From the NCBI GenBank assembly GCA_021414005.1, contig JAIOPH010000018.1:147358-211357 (forward strand): a DNA stretch of 64,000 nucleotides. The letters are read 5' to 3'. Shown here one piece after another: positions 28,842-40,500 of the stretch. Positions within the stretch are counted from its first letter, which is position 1. Each line of letters opens with the position of its first letter. The translations under genes and the position numbers were made by a program. Under the pieces are notes generated by a model. It was not told the DNA's origin. It saw nothing but the letters and a program-made list of their open reading frames with translations, and did not search any database. The stretch is from Chthoniobacter sp. (lineage in GTDB: Bacteria > Verrucomicrobiota > Verrucomicrobiia > Chthoniobacterales > Chthoniobacteraceae).

Positions 28842-30544
28842 GCGTTAAATCCTTCGGCGAACGCATCGCGGATGTCCTCATCGAGGACGGACTGCTCCTC
28901 CCCAGCCAGCTCGCGGAGGCCGTGGAGTTGCAGAAAAAGCAGGGCGGGCGGCTGCTGAAGCTGCTGACCGACAAACAATACGTCACCGAGCAGGACATGG
29001 TCATCTCCATGGGACGCTGCCTCGACGTGCCGCCGATCAATCTTTCCAAAGTCCGCATCCCCGAGGAAGTGGCCGAACTCGTGCCCAAGGAAATGGCGCG
29101 CCAGTACAAGCTGGCCCCCGTGTGCCGGCTCGGGAACAAGCTCTTCGTGGCGATGGCCGATCCGCTGAACGTGCTCGCGCTCGACGATCTCCGTCAGCGC
29201 ACCAAGCTCGAGATCATCCCGATGATCACCACCGAGCGGAGCGTCACCGAAGCGCTGAGCGGCGTGGGTAATTCCAGCGCGGCGATGGACGCGGTGCTGA
29301 ATGCCGCGCAGGAAGCCGCCAATGTCGAGGAGGTAAAGGTGAACCGCGAGGAGATCGACCTCGACCGGCTGGCCGTGGAAAGCGAGGACGCGCCCGTCGT
29401 CAAAATCGTGAACCTCATCCTCGTCCAGGCGCTCAAGGAAAAGGCGTCGGACATCCACCTCGAACCTTTCGAGAAGCAGTTCAAGCTCCGCTACCGCGTG
29501 GATGGCGCGCTCATCGAAGCCAGTTCGCCGCCCAAAGGCCTCCAGCTCGCCATCGCCTCGCGCATCAAAATCCTCGCCGGCCTCGACATCGCCGAGCGCC
29601 GCTTGCCGCAGGACGGTCGCTTCCGCATCCGCGTCTCGGGCAAGGAAGTCGATCTCCGTATCTCAATTCTCCCCACGGTTTATGGCGAAAAGATCGTCAT
29701 CCGTCTGCTCGACAAAGGCGCGCTCTCCGCCTCCGTCGATGCGCTCGGCATGGACCCGTACACGCTCGGCGTTTTCAAAAAAGCCATCGACGCCCCGCAC
29801 GGCATGATCCTCGTCACCGGCCCCACCGGCTCCGGTAAAACCACGACGCTCTACTCCGTGCTCAGCGAACTGAACAACCCCGAGTACAACCTCGTGACGG
29901 TCGAAGACCCAATTGAATACCAGCTCGCCGGCATCAACCAGGTCGCCGTCAAAGCCGAGATCGGCCTGAGCTTCGCCGACGCCCTGCGCTCCATTCTCCG
30001 TCAGGATCCGGACATCGTGATGATCGGTGAAATTCGCGACAACGAGACCGCCGACATCGCCGTGAAGGCCGCGCTCACCGGCCACCAGGTGCTCTCCACT
30101 TTGCACACCAACGACGCCGCCGGGGCCATCTCACGTCTCGACGACATGGGCATCGAGCCGTTCCTCATTTCGTCCTCCATCCTGCTCACCTGCGCCCAGC
30201 GTCTCGTGCGCAAAATCTGCCCGAACTGTCGCGAGGAATACCGCCCGGAGCCCGAGCTTTTCGAGCGCCTCGGCATCGAGGACGAAGGCGCCACTTTCTA
30301 CCACGGCGCGGGCTGTGACCGCTGCAAGCGCCGCGGCTACGTCGGCCGTGCCGCCATCATCGAAGTCCTGCCCATCTCCGAGCAAATCCGCCGCCTCATC
30401 ATCAAGCGCGCCTCCGCCGCCGTGGTCAAAAACCAGGCGATCAGCGAAGGCATGAAATCGTTGCGCATGGTCGGCATCGACAAGGCGAGGGAAGGCGTCA
30501 CGACGCTCGAAGAGGTGCTCAAAACGACCTCCGACGACCACTAG
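28838..30544 (+). CDS. Type IV pilus / type II secretion assembly ATPase (PilB/GspE)
   Basis: GMILVTGPTGSGKTTTLYSVLSELN, VEDPIEYQLAGINQVAV, LRQDPDIVMIGEIRDNETADIAVKAALTGH, CPNC..CDRCKRRGYVGR. Confidence 0.95.
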   Translation: MSVKSFGERIADVLIEDGLLLPSQLAEAVELQKKQGGRLLKLLTDKQYVTEQDMVISMGRCLDVPPINLSKVRIPEEVAELVPKEMARQYKLAPVCRLGNKLFVAMADPLNVLALDDLRQRTKLEIIPMITTERSVTEALSGVGNSSAAMDAVLNAAQEAANVEEVKVNREEIDLDRLAVESEDAPVVKIVNLILVQALKEKASDIHLEPFEKQFKLRYRVDGALIEASSPPKGLQLAIASRIKILAGLDIAERRLPQDGRFRIRVSGKEVDLRISILPTVYGEKIVIRLLDKGALSASVDALGMDPYTLGVFKKAIDAPHGMILVTGPTGSGKTTTLYSVLSELNNPEYNLVTVEDPIEYQLAGINQVAVKAEIGLSFADALRSILRQDPDIVMIGEIRDNETADIAVKAALTGHQVLSTLHTNDAAGAISRLDDMGIEPFLISSSILLTCAQRLVRKICPNCREEYRPEPELFERLGIEDEGATFYHGAGCDRCKRRGYVGRAAIIEVLPISEQIRRLIIKRASAAVVKNQAISEGMKSLRMVGIDKAREGVTTLEEVLKTTSDDH

Positions 30545-30558
30545 GCTTGCGGGTCGCG

Positions 30559-30849
30559 TTACTTTCCGCCGGTGCGGATGACGACGGCGCTGACGTCTTC
30601 GAGCAGTACCACGGCGTCGAAAAAATCCTGGCCGGTGAGCGCGGCGAGATGGACGGCCTTGTCGCCGACGGCCTCGACTTTGCCGGCGATTTTCTCGCCG
30701 GATTTCAGGCGGAGTTCCACGCGCTGGCCGGCTTGGCGCTTGAGCACGCTGGCGGCTGTGTCGTCCGGGGCAAAGCCGACTTTGGCATCGGCGAGGACGG
30801 CGGTGGTGAGAGCGAGGATGGTCAGGAGGGTGAGTGCGGATGATTTCAT
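30559..30849 (-). CDS. Small secreted protein
   Basis: Signal peptide MKSSALTLLTILALTTAVLADA; GQRVELRLKSGEKIAGKVEAVGDKAVHL. Confidence 0.65.
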   Translation of the reverse strand: MKSSALTLLTILALTTAVLADAKVGFAPDDTAASVLKRQAGQRVELRLKSGEKIAGKVEAVGDKAVHLAALTGQDFFDAVVLLEDVSAVVIRTGGK

Positions 30850-30913
30850 GGGTGCGAGTTTGGTTGCGGAGGTTTCGTAGGGAATTCGGCGGGCGACGGC
30901 AAGCGAGGAGCCA

Positions 30914-33115
30914 TCAGTCGCGTTCGCCGGGGATTTCGGCGGGGTAGCCGCTGATGGCGCGGCTGGCCTGCACGCCGGAGAGCGCGGCGCTTTCCACGCA
31001 GCCGACGTTGAGGCCGTTGTGCGTCCAGTCGCCAGCGAGGAAAAGATTGTCGAAGCCGGATTCGCCGGACTTGAGCCGGTACTTCGTGCTGCCGGCCACG
31101 CTCAGGACGTAGCGTTCACTGGGGTCGATATTGATGCGGTAGTAGAGGCCGTCGGCGCGCTCTGCGCCGGTGCCGCCGTGCGGGTCAAAGACCTTGCTCC
31201 AGTCGAGCGCGCCGCTGGCATCCACGACTCCGGGCCAGAGCGGCGCGAGGTGCTGGCGGAAAAACGCGAGCGCCCCGGCTTTGGTTTTCGCGAGTTGCTG
31301 CGCGGGGTAGGCGGTGGCGCTCACCGGCGGCTCCTGCGGGTCGTCCTCGGACGGGCCGCAGAAATAGGCGAGGAAGCCTGGGACGGTGCCGGACAGATTG
31401 TTCTTTGGCGTCCACGTCTCGGTTTGGAGGACCACGTTTTGATCCATCCACGAATTCAGCGGATCGACGTAGGCATCCACGAGCGACGGATCTTTCAACT
31501 CCCCGTCCGGATCCCAGCCGATCTCGCCGAGCGTGGGCCGCAGCCAGATCTGCACGCCCTGGGTGCGCACGCTCTGGATGTTCGCCAGCATGGCGGCCCA
31601 CCGCGGGCTCACGGCGGCGAGTTCCGTGCTGATCTCCTTCACCCCGGCGATGGAAATGCCGAGCACCACTTTGTCGAAATCCACGCCCGTGCGCAGCGTG
31701 CGCGTTTCCACCGGCGGCACCGCGCACCAGCGTGATTCGAAGCTCGGCTCGCCCTTCGCCGGCAGCGGGCTGGCGAGTTGATCTGCGAGCGGTTCGCTCG
31801 GCCAAACGCGGAAGACCTTTCCGCCTTTCAGCTTCATCGGCAGGAGCGCGTCGTAGTCCTGGCCCTTGAGCTGCGCCTGCCGCGCCATGCGGATCGTGGC
31901 GATAGATTGCCGGTCCGCCGACAGCCCGAGATTTTCCACGCGGTGAAAGAACTCGAACTTCACGCCGCGCTTTTTCAGCGCGAGGTAGCAGGGGGAAAAA
32001 ACCGTCTCGCCCATGCCCGCCTCCATCTTGAAAACGTACGAGCCTTTGTAGCCAAAGAAGATGCGGACAAAGCAGCGCAGGGCCACGCCGGCGGCGATGT
32101 TTGGCTTCGCCGCCGCGCCGCTGGCACCGCCTTCGTAGGCAAAGGCGAGGTCGTAGAGTCCTTTGAGCACGGGGCTGTCCAGCGTGTAAAAACGCGCGCC
32201 GTTCCGCTGCATCCAGGTGAGAAATTCCGTGTCGTCCAGCGAGTCGAACCCATTGAAGAGCACCCCGTCGGCGATCATGCCGCGCAGCGCCGTGACGCTG
32301 GCATCGAGCATATAAACGAGCCGCGCGAGGTTGTTGTCGGACCTCAGCATCTCGGCGGTGATCCGGTCGTGCAGATGGTGGACGAACTTGAAGAGATCGT
32401 TGGCGATGTTGAGCAGATCGAACGCGCGCAGGTTCAGCGGATCGAGCGGCAGCGTCCGCAGCGTGTTCAGCACGCGGTGGATATGGGTGTGGGCAAAGAC
32501 GGTCTCCACTCCATCGGCGACGGCCCTTGCCGCGTCCTTGATCTCGCCCGCGACTTTGGCGGCGAGTCCCTCGATTCTTCCGAGCAAGCCGGGCGTTGTT
32601 TCATGCACCGGCGTGCGCGGCGTCGGCAGCGCGTTCAGAATCGTGGCGTTGGCGTCGATGTTCGCCACGATCCACTCGATGCCGCGGCGGAACGTGGCCC
32701 ACAGGCCCGGCCCCGGACGACCGTCGCCGGGCTCCTGATCGTTCTGCGGAAAACGGTAGCACCAGAAATCCCACGGGCCGGCGTGGTGGTCGGCGACCAC
32801 GCCCTCGCTCACTCCCTTGAACGCGTCGTTCCACGTCTTGAACGGCCCGTTTGGCCCCATCTCCTCGTAGGCTTTGCGAATGGTGCGGAAGGCATTTTCA
32901 TAAAAGCCGAACCAGATGTGCAGCCCGTGCTCCTCGCTGCGGTGGCCGAGGTTCGGATCAAGGTTGCGCCCGCTCGCGCCCTTGCCGCCGAGCCGCCAGC
33001 CGAGCTGGTAGAGCGTGACCTCGTATTTGCCTTGGTGGATGGGATCGGTGAGCCACAGCGCGGCCGTGCAACCGCCAACGCCGCCGCCGAGAATTGCGAT
33101 TTTTTCTTTGTTCAT
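30914..33115 (-). CDS. FAD/NAD(P)-binding oxidoreductase (amine-oxidase/desaturase-like)
   Basis: [21 protein letters not shown] dinucleotide-binding motif; C-term [32 protein letters not shown]. Confidence 0.85.
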   Translation of the reverse strand: MNKEKIAILGGGVGGCTAALWLTDPIHQGKYEVTLYQLGWRLGGKGASGRNLDPNLGHRSEEHGLHIWFGFYENAFRTIRKAYEEMGPNGPFKTWNDAFKGVSEGVVADHHAGPWDFWCYRFPQNDQEPGDGRPGPGLWATFRRGIEWIVANIDANATILNALPTPRTPVHETTPGLLGRIEGLAAKVAGEIKDAARAVADGVETVFAHTHIHRVLNTLRTLPLDPLNLRAFDLLNIANDLFKFVHHLHDRITAEMLRSDNNLARLVYMLDASVTALRGMIADGVLFNGFDSLDDTEFLTWMQRNGARFYTLDSPVLKGLYDLAFAYEGGASGAAAKPNIAAGVALRCFVRIFFGYKGSYVFKMEAGMGETVFSPCYLALKKRGVKFEFFHRVENLGLSADRQSIATIRMARQAQLKGQDYDALLPMKLKGGKVFRVWPSEPLADQLASPLPAKGEPSFESRWCAVPPVETRTLRTGVDFDKVVLGISIAGVKEISTELAAVSPRWAAMLANIQSVRTQGVQIWLRPTLGEIGWDPDGELKDPSLVDAYVDPLNSWMDQNVVLQTETWTPKNNLSGTVPGFLAYFCGPSEDDPQEPPVSATAYPAQQLAKTKAGALAFFRQHLAPLWPGVVDASGALDWSKVFDPHGGTGAERADGLYYRINIDPSERYVLSVAGSTKYRLKSGESGFDNLFLAGDWTHNGLNVGCVESAALSGVQASRAISGYPAEIPGERD

Positions 33116-33174
33116 GGGGTTCCTTCGTTGCTGGTGTTTTTGGAAAAAGGTGCCGTCCGGACGGCTTGGCTGTG

Positions 33175-36100
33175 CTATTCGGGCGGAGGCCGATGGGCAA
33201 GTTTCGCGTGCGCGTCCCCCCCGTTGTTTTGCAGCGAATCGAGCAAGGCGAGGTCGTCGGGCATTGCGAGCCGCATCGCGGCGGCGCGGGCTTTTTGCCA
33301 ATGGCGGTCGGCGACCGACCGGCGTGGCAAGGCTCCCACACCGCTCCAGAGATGCGCACGCGGGGTGCCGATGGCGAAGGAGCGGGCAAAGGTGCGCAGG
33401 GTGGCGCAGGCCCGCCGGGCGGACGCGGCGAGGCCGGCGGCGGGGGTGCCGGTGCGCCGGGCCTCGGCGAGGAGGCCGAGGAAAACTTCCGCAGTGTGCG
33501 CGCAATCGTGCAGCGCGGTGTAGGAGACGGGTGGGCCGGCGGTCAGGCGGGTGAGCGCCTGCCGGGCGTGCTCGCCGGCGGGGCCGGATTCGCCGAGGCG
33601 GAAATGGACGACGGCCAGGCTGGCGTGAAAGGCGGTGTGCGTGAGCAGATCCCAGCCCGGCGCAGGTTCGCTGCCGAGCCGGGCGCGCGCGGCGGCCGGC
33701 CCTTCGAGGAGGAGCAGCGTCCGCGCTTCCGAGATCACGGCCCAGCCCAGCGTTTGCGGGTCGTCGCGGCGCGCGGCCGAGGCGTGCAGGAGCGCCGCCG
33801 TGGCGTGCGCGGTGGCGACTTCACCGCGGTACATCTGAACGTAGAAAAGGTTCACCAGGCACTCCTCGATCCGCCGCCCGTGGCCGAAACGCCGGAAGGT
33901 TTCGAGCGCGGATTCGAGCCGCGTCTGCGCGCGACGGAAGTCGCCGAGCCCGTTGAAATAGATACCCATGAGCTGCTCCACGTAAGCGTGTGTGAGCGGC
34001 GGTTTGGTCTCCGCCAGCACCTGCTCGGTGAGCCGGAAATACCGCCGGCCCAGCGCGGGCGGCGGGATCGCGCCGGTGAGGATCATCATCGCGGCGTACA
34101 TCTCCGCGAGTTTCGGCACGGGCCCGAGCGCCTCGGCGAGATTGAGTCCGTGAATGATGTGATAGACGGAGGTCGGCAGGTCGTTGGTGAAGTAGGCGAT
34201 TTCGCCGAGCTGGTTGTCCGCCTGGATGGCCTCGTCGAGCACTTCCGCGGAGACCGCGCCACGCGCCGCGCGTCCGCGCCCGGTCAGCCGGTGCCAGCAC
34301 TGGCGGGCTGCCGCCACGGGCAGGGCGAGCATTTTCATCCGCGTCGGCGCGGGCACGGGATACCCGAGAATCTGCCGGGCTTGCGCCAGCCACCGCCGGC
34401 TTTCCTCGACCGCCCCGAGGTGGTGATGCGCCTCGCCGATCTGCCGATGCCAGCGTCCAAGGATCACCGGTGCGGGCCGGTCGCCGCCGTGTTCCGTGAG
34501 CGCGATGGCGCGTGTGAAAAAGTCGCGCGCCTCGTGGTTTGCGTAGCGCCGCAGCGCCTGCTGGCCCGCGCGATCGAGGTGCGCGACAGCCCGCCTCGGC
34601 GTCGCCGTTTGCTCCCAGTGGTGGGCGAGCATCACGAAGTTTAGCGCCTCGTGCTGCTCCAGGTATTCGGCGAGCCGCGTGTGGAGCGCCTGCCGTTTCG
34701 CGAAGGGGAGCTGCTCGTAGGCGACCTCCTGAATGATGCTGTGCTGAAAGACAAAAGCCGCGCTGCCGCCGGTCTCGCCGCGCCGCGTGAAAGCGAGCGT
34801 CTCCAGCCGTTCGAGGCAGGCGGGCAGGTGCGCGCGGTCGTCCGGCAGCGGGTGGATGGCCTCCAGGATTTCGCGGGAAAAGGCGCGCCCGCACACGCTG
34901 GCGATCTTGATCGCCATTTGCTCGCGCTCCGACAGGCGGTCGAGGCGCGCCTGGACCACGCCTTTTACCGTGGCGGGAAAATCCAGCCCGCGCAGATCGC
35001 GCACGCCGGACGCGAGTGTGCCGTGCCGCCCGCGCACCACGAGGTGCCCGGCATCGCGCAGCGCGTAGCCGAGTTCCTCGGAAAAGAACGGATGGCCTTC
35101 GGCCTTGGCGCGAATGAACTGCGCGGCGGACGCGGGCAGCGTGTCCACCCCGAGCCGCTGGCAGACCAGCGCCAGCACTTCGTCGTCGGCCAACGGCCCG
35201 AGCGCGAGCCGGTGCGCGCCGGCGGCCTCGCGGAGTTGCGGCCACGGCTCCGGCAGTTCGTCGTCGAGTGGGCGCGTGGCGAGCACGAGGAGCACGCGCG
35301 GCACCTTGCGCTGCACGTCCAGCGCCAGCGCGAGCGACGCGGAATCCGCCCAGTGCGCGTCCTCCAGCACCACCACCAGCGGCTCGGTGGCGGCCGCGCG
35401 GGTGAGGAATTCCACCAGTAACGCGCGCGTAGCTTCCGCGCGCGGGCGTCCGGTCATTTCCGCGGTGATTTCATTGTCCGGCAGATGCAGGCCGAGCATC
35501 GGGTTGAGCAGAGGCGCGAGCCGTTCCACCTCGGGCTGGCCGGTGAAAAAAAGCCGCAGCAGATCCCCGCGCTCCGTTTCGTCGGCATCCGCCGGAAAGC
35601 CGAGCACATCGCCAAGAATTTCGCGCCACGGGCGGTAGCTGTGGGCCCGCTCCAGCAGATCGCCGCTGCCCGCGAGCACGCGCAGCCCGGCGTCCGCGGC
35701 CATGCCGCGTAGCTCCGCGACGAGCGTGGACTTCCCGATGCCCGCATCGCCCTCGATGAGCACCACACCCGCCGCGCCGCCCGCGTCCAGCGCGTCCAGC
35801 CGCGCCTGCAGGAGCGCCCGCTCGGGCGCGCGACCCACGATGCCGCGCCGCTGTGGCGGTGGGGCCGCGGCCTCGCCGAGCGGGCGGTGGATGGCCACGG
35901 CGCTGGCTTTCCCTTTCAACTCCTCGGCGCGTAAAAACTCGAAGCGCAGGCGCGGCTCCGCGGCCTGCCGGGTGGCGTGATCGCAGAGCACATCGTTTTC
36001 TGCCCGCGCCATGAGCCGCGCGCAGCGGTTCATGGCGTCGCCCACCATCGAGTAGCTGCGCCGCCGCGCGCTGCCGATTGCGCCGCAAAAAAGCCGCCCG

Positions 36101-37182
36101 GTGGTCACGCCGAGGGCCGGGGAAAAGCCGAGCGCGCGCAGTTCGGCGCGCACCGCGAGCGCCGTCCGCACTGCGCGCAGGGCGTTGTCCTCGTGCGTCC
36201 AGCCGGGCAGGCCGAACGCCGCCACGAGCGTGAAGCCGGGGCGGTCGTCGCCGAGGTCGTCCACCGTGCCGCCGAAGCGCGCGAGCACGATTTGGATTTT
36301 CTCCATCACCGCCTGCCCGCGCTCCAGGCTGCGGGCGGGCTGGTCGTCCACCTCGGGCACATGGATGAAGATCACCGACACGCGCCGGAACTCCGCCAGC
36401 CAGCCCGCGTGCCCGGCCACGATGCGGTCGCGCGCCGCCGCCGGCACATGGCCGAAAAGCGCCGCCACATCGCCCGGCTGCACCCACGCCGGCGGCGCGG
36501 GCTCCAGCGCGGCGGGCTCCACCTCCACGAGCCGCGCGCCGCCACCGGGCTGGGCCGCCGTTTGCGCCACGCTCGCGAGCAGCCGGGCCACGGTCGGCGC
36601 GAGCACCACGTCGCCGGGTTCGGCCTGCGCGATGGCTTCGCGCGCGTCCGTCAGCGCGGGGCCGGCGAGGCGCGCCGCCCAGCGCTGGCCCGGACCGCCG
36701 AGCAGCATGTGCTGCACGGTCCCGGCGCCCAAGCTCACGCGCATCGAAAGGGCCACGCCGTCTGCGGGATTGCGCACGGGCATCTGCCGCTGGAGGGCGA
36801 GCGCGCACTGCGCGGCGCGTTGGGCGGCGGCGGCGAGCGTGTCCGGTGCCGCCGGCCAGACGGCCACGAGCGCATCGCCGGCGAATTTTTCCACCCGTCC
36901 ACCGTGCGTCTCGAGGAGCACAATGAGATCCGTGAAGTAAGCGTTGAGCACGCGCGAAAGCTCCTCCGCGCCCGCCGGCCCGGCGGCGTCCATGCGCTCG
37001 GTGAGCGCGGTGAAACCGGCGATGTCCGTGAGCAGCACCGCGCCCTCCAGTTCGGCGGCGTGCGCGCCCGGTGGGCGCGCGAGATTTTCCAGCACCAGCG
37101 GCGAAACGTAGGCCGCCAGCGCCTCGGCGAGCCGTGCGCTCGGCGGGAGCGGTGGAGTGGGCAAATCGGAGGCGTCGGGCAT
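33175..37182 (-). CDS. Adenylate/guanylate cyclase (tandem class III domains) + AAA ATPase + TPR protein
   Basis: [33 protein letters not shown]; second cyclase-like half [47 protein letters not shown]; Walker [20 protein letters not shown]; long helical C-term. Confidence 0.9.
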   Translation of the reverse strand: MPDASDLPTPPLPPSARLAEALAAYVSPLVLENLARPPGAHAAELEGAVLLTDIAGFTALTERMDAAGPAGAEELSRVLNAYFTDLIVLLETHGGRVEKFAGDALVAVWPAAPDTLAAAAQRAAQCALALQRQMPVRNPADGVALSMRVSLGAGTVQHMLLGGPGQRWAARLAGPALTDAREAIAQAEPGDVVLAPTVARLLASVAQTAAQPGGGARLVEVEPAALEPAPPAWVQPGDVAALFGHVPAAARDRIVAGHAGWLAEFRRVSVIFIHVPEVDDQPARSLERGQAVMEKIQIVLARFGGTVDDLGDDRPGFTLVAAFGLPGWTHEDNALRAVRTALAVRAELRALGFSPALGVTTGRLFCGAIGSARRRSYSMVGDAMNRCARLMARAENDVLCDHATRQAAEPRLRFEFLRAEELKGKASAVAIHRPLGEAAAPPPQRRGIVGRAPERALLQARLDALDAGGAAGVVLIEGDAGIGKSTLVAELRGMAADAGLRVLAGSGDLLERAHSYRPWREILGDVLGFPADADETERGDLLRLFFTGQPEVERLAPLLNPMLGLHLPDNEITAEMTGRPRAEATRALLVEFLTRAAATEPLVVVLEDAHWADSASLALALDVQRKVPRVLLVLATRPLDDELPEPWPQLREAAGAHRLALGPLADDEVLALVCQRLGVDTLPASAAQFIRAKAEGHPFFSEELGYALRDAGHLVVRGRHGTLASGVRDLRGLDFPATVKGVVQARLDRLSEREQMAIKIASVCGRAFSREILEAIHPLPDDRAHLPACLERLETLAFTRRGETGGSAAFVFQHSIIQEVAYEQLPFAKRQALHTRLAEYLEQHEALNFVMLAHHWEQTATPRRAVAHLDRAGQQALRRYANHEARDFFTRAIALTEHGGDRPAPVILGRWHRQIGEAHHHLGAVEESRRWLAQARQILGYPVPAPTRMKMLALPVAAARQCWHRLTGRGRAARGAVSAEVLDEAIQADNQLGEIAYFTNDLPTSVYHIIHGLNLAEALGPVPKLAEMYAAMMILTGAIPPPALGRRYFRLTEQVLAETKPPLTHAYVEQLMGIYFNGLGDFRRAQTRLESALETFRRFGHGRRIEECLVNLFYVQMYRGEVATAHATAALLHASAARRDDPQTLGWAVISEARTLLLLEGPAAARARLGSEPAPGWDLLTHTAFHASLAVVHFRLGESGPAGEHARQALTRLTAGPPVSYTALHDCAHTAEVFLGLLAEARRTGTPAAGLAASARRACATLRTFARSFAIGTPRAHLWSGVGALPRRSVADRHWQKARAAAMRLAMPDDLALLDSLQNNGGDAHAKLAHRPPPE

Positions 37183-37191
37183 GGGCGGGCG

Positions 37192-38157
37192 CTACGGCGC
37201 GGTCCAGATTTCCCGCCCCGCCGAGAGGTCGAAATCCACATCGAGATGAAACGCCGCGTGCGGCTGCAAGGTCACGTCCGCGCGCGGCGCCGTGAGGCCG
37301 AGCTCGTAGGCCCACGGCACGCTGTCGTGGTAGGGAATCGTCACCTCATAATCGCCGCGCAGAAACCCGCCGCCGTGGAAGTCGCGCGGCAGTGACGACG
37401 CTTCGGCGATGGCCTGGTAGCAGCAGCGCGAGCTGTCCACGATGCTCGGGAGCTGGCGCAGAAAGACGAAATTGAGCAGATGTTCCGCCGTGAGGTCGGC
37501 GAGGCTCGCGCCGAGAAAAAGCAGCGGGTCTGTGATGCGCAGCACCTCCTCCACGAAGCCGCCGACCGCCCCGGCCAGCACTCCAAAGGGACGCTCGAAT
37601 TCCACCGCTGCCGCGTCCGTCCGCCGCACCGTGGCCACCGGCAGAATCTCCGCCGCGGCCGCTGGTCCGAAGCGGTGCAGCACTTCGCTCCTTGCGGAAA
37701 ACTCCGCCTTTTCCCCCTCCGCGCGCGGCATGCCGATGCTGCCGTACTGCTTCGGGAAACCGTAGATGTCGCGCCCGGCGATCATCGCGTTGCTGGAGTC
37801 GAGCCAGAGCAGCGACATGTGCCAGGCGAGACGCTTCGGCAGCCACAGCGGGCCGTGCCTTTCCTCCGCCGCGAGGAGGATGGAGACGTTCAACTCGCGC
37901 TCGGTGAAACACCCGCAGGCCGCCTCCGCCGGGAGCGCCGAGGAGACGCGCGCCATGTCCATGAAGGCGAGCAGCACGGTCGAGGACACGACCGTATAAC
38001 GAGTGTTGGGCGCGAGGTTCAGGCAGCGGTCGCAGAGCGCCTGGAGCCGGTCGCGGTCGCCATCCACTGCGAAGCCAAACGTCCGCGCCCGGCGAAGGGC
38101 GAATGGCTGCTGAACAAGAAAATTTCCGGCATAGCGGATGAACGGGGTAGCGGGCAT
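37192..38157 (-). CDS. Acetoacetate-decarboxylase-like protein
   Basis: SSNAMIAGRDIYGFPKQYGSIGM (GFPK active-site-type motif). Confidence 0.7.
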   Translation of the reverse strand: MPATPFIRYAGNFLVQQPFALRRARTFGFAVDGDRDRLQALCDRCLNLAPNTRYTVVSSTVLLAFMDMARVSSALPAEAACGCFTERELNVSILLAAEERHGPLWLPKRLAWHMSLLWLDSSNAMIAGRDIYGFPKQYGSIGMPRAEGEKAEFSARSEVLHRFGPAAAAEILPVATVRRTDAAAVEFERPFGVLAGAVGGFVEEVLRITDPLLFLGASLADLTAEHLLNFVFLRQLPSIVDSSRCCYQAIAEASSLPRDFHGGGFLRGDYEVTIPYHDSVPWAYELGLTAPRADVTLQPHAAFHLDVDFDLSAGREIWTAP

Positions 38158-38399
38158 GGGGACGCTCGTGACTCGCGAAGACAAAGACGCGCGCACGACT
38201 AGCAGCCACGGCCCGCGCCGGTCAAGCGGACCGTGGCCATCGCGCCGCGAGGCCCGCGCGGGCTCGTGATTCATCTTTCGAGACGCGGGTGCGCGGTAGC
38301 GCAGTCGAAGCATTCGTCCTCCCCGTCCGCGCACCGGATTTTCCAATTGACCCTCCGGCGGCGCAGACCAAATTGCGCCGCCCTTTTCCCCGCCATCCC

Positions 38400-40475
38400 A
38401 TGAACCTCCGCGTCCGGTTTTTCCCTGTCCTCCTCCTCGCTCTTTTTTCCGTCACCGCTCTGGCCGCCGAACCCGCCAACTATGTGGAGGGCGAGGTGAT
38501 CGTGACCTTCAAGCCGGCCACGGGACTGCCCGCGGCTCAGGGCGCGCTGGCGGGGCGCGCGCTGAAGATGACGAAGCATTTCAATTTCCTCTCCATCCGC
38601 CGCGGACGGCACATCGGCTTCGTGCAAGACAAGACCCGCACCACCGCGCAGTTGATCGCCGCGCTGCAGGCGGACCCCTCCGTGCAATCCGTGGAGCCCA
38701 ACTACCTGCGCTGGACATCCGGCGCTCCGAACGACGGACTTTTTTCGTTGCTCTGGGGACTGAAAAACTCCGGGCAGCAGGTCAACGGCACGGGCGGCAC
38801 GACCGGAGCGGATGTGAAGTTTGTGCCGGCATGGGGGCTGGCGAGGCCTTCGCCGGGGCCGGTCGTCCTCGGCGTGATTGATACCGGCGTGACCTTTAAT
38901 CATCCCGACCTAGCCCCAAACATGTGGGTCAATCCGGGAGAGATCGCGGGCAACGGCGTGGACGACGATGGCAACGGCTACGTGGATGACGTGAACGGCT
39001 TCAACTTTGACGCCGGAACAGGCAACCCCTCGGACTCGGGCTATCACGGGACGCATGTCGCGGGGACGATCGCCGCTGCGGGAAACAACGGCCTCGGGGT
39101 CATCGGCGTCGCTTACAAAGGCAGCATCATGGCGTTGCGCGTGTCGGCGGATGGCAACAGCATCAACACCGCCGCCGAACTGGAGGCGATTGATTACGCG
39201 ACGTGGATGAAATCGCTGGGCGTGAACATTGTCGCGCTGAACGCCTCATATGGCGGGCCCTCTTTCACCCAAGCCGAGCGCGACGCCATTCAGGCGGCGG
39301 GCGATGCCGGGATCATCTTCTGCGCGGCGGCGGGAAACTCCGCGGCCAACAACGACACCACGGCCACCTACCCGGCGAACCATCGGCTACCCAATATGAT
39401 CGTCGTGGCGGCCACCGGTCAGGCGGATACACTCGCCAGTTTTTCCAACTACGGTGCAACTACCGTGGACCTCGCCGCGCCGGGCGTGAACATCCTCTCG
39501 ACCGCTCCTCTCGGCACCGGTGCCGGCGTCACCGCGCTCGCGGTGAACGGGCAGCCGTATGCCACGACCGCGATGACCTTTAGTGGGACAACATCCGGGC
39601 TTACCGGCACGCTCTACGACTGCGGTATCGGCAACACCGGCGAGTTCCCCGCCGGCGTGAATGGCCAGATCGCGCTGATCGCCCGCGGGACGCTGACCTT
39701 TGCCCAAAAAGTAACCAACGCCGCCGCCGCCGGAGCGCGCGCCGCGGTGATTTACAACAACACCACCGGAGCCATCAACGGGACCTTGGGCGCGGCCGGT
39801 TCGTGGATTCCGGTGGTGACGATCACGCAGGCCGACGGTCTGGCGATCAAAGCGGCACTACCGGCCACGGGTGTCGTCGCCGTGAGCAATGACTACCAGT
39901 TTCTCAACGGCACTTCGATGGCCACTCCCCATGTGACCGGCGCGGTCGGCTTTGCGGCGATGAATTTTCCGGCCGACACCGTTGCCCAGCGCATTCAGCG
40001 CATCCTTGCCGCGGTGGATGTCAAAGCGAGCCTCTCCGGCCTCGTCGCCACCGGCGGGCGGCTGAATCTTCAGCGCATCGTGGACTTCGACAATAACGCG
40101 CTGCCCGACTGGTGGGAGCAGACCTACTTTGGCGCGCTCCTCGGCAGCGCGGCCAGCGCGGATGGCGATGGCGACGGCATGAGCAACTTGCAGGAGTATC
40201 TGGCCGGCACTGTCCCGACGAACCCCGCGGATCGTCTTCGCGTTTCCGCCGTCGTGAAAAACACCTTTACCGGCGCGTTCGTCATTACCTGGAGTGCCAT
40301 CCCCGGGAAGACCTATCGGGTGGAGTATCTCCCCGTCCTCGGCGGCACCTGGCAGGTGGGGCTCCCCGCTTCGCAACTCACCGCCGGCACCGGCCAGACC
40401 AGCCTCTCATACACCGACTCCACCGCCACGAGCGCCGGCACGCGCTTTTACCGCGTCGTGCTTGTCGTCCCGTAG
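38400..40475 (+). CDS. Secreted subtilisin-like S8 protease with PA-domain insert
   Basis: VLGVIDTGVTFNHPDL, GYHGTHVAGTIAA, FLNGTSMATPHVTGAV; PA-like insert QIALIARGTLTFAQKVTNAAAAGARAAVIYNN; C-terminal WWEQTYFG module. Confidence 0.93.
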   Translation: MNLRVRFFPVLLLALFSVTALAAEPANYVEGEVIVTFKPATGLPAAQGALAGRALKMTKHFNFLSIRRGRHIGFVQDKTRTTAQLIAALQADPSVQSVEPNYLRWTSGAPNDGLFSLLWGLKNSGQQVNGTGGTTGADVKFVPAWGLARPSPGPVVLGVIDTGVTFNHPDLAPNMWVNPGEIAGNGVDDDGNGYVDDVNGFNFDAGTGNPSDSGYHGTHVAGTIAAAGNNGLGVIGVAYKGSIMALRVSADGNSINTAAELEAIDYATWMKSLGVNIVALNASYGGPSFTQAERDAIQAAGDAGIIFCAAAGNSAANNDTTATYPANHRLPNMIVVAATGQADTLASFSNYGATTVDLAAPGVNILSTAPLGTGAGVTALAVNGQPYATTAMTFSGTTSGLTGTLYDCGIGNTGEFPAGVNGQIALIARGTLTFAQKVTNAAAAGARAAVIYNNTTGAINGTLGAAGSWIPVVTITQADGLAIKAALPATGVVAVSNDYQFLNGTSMATPHVTGAVGFAAMNFPADTVAQRIQRILAAVDVKASLSGLVATGGRLNLQRIVDFDNNALPDWWEQTYFGALLGSAASADGDGDGMSNLQEYLAGTVPTNPADRLRVSAVVKNTFTGAFVITWSAIPGKTYRVEYLPVLGGTWQVGLPASQLTAGTGQTSLSYTDSTATSAGTRFYRVVLVVP

Positions 40476-40500
40476 GGGCGGGTTCCGTGTTCATCCGCAG

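Noticed and set aside
31778-34644. Long plus-strand ORFs (581 and 516 aa) over the FAD/cyclase operon
   Set aside because: Shadow ORFs antisense to genes with clear motifs.
35471-37315. 614-aa minus-frame ORF inside the cyclase gene
   Set aside because: Arg/Gly-rich alternative frame of the clear cyclase/AAA CDS.
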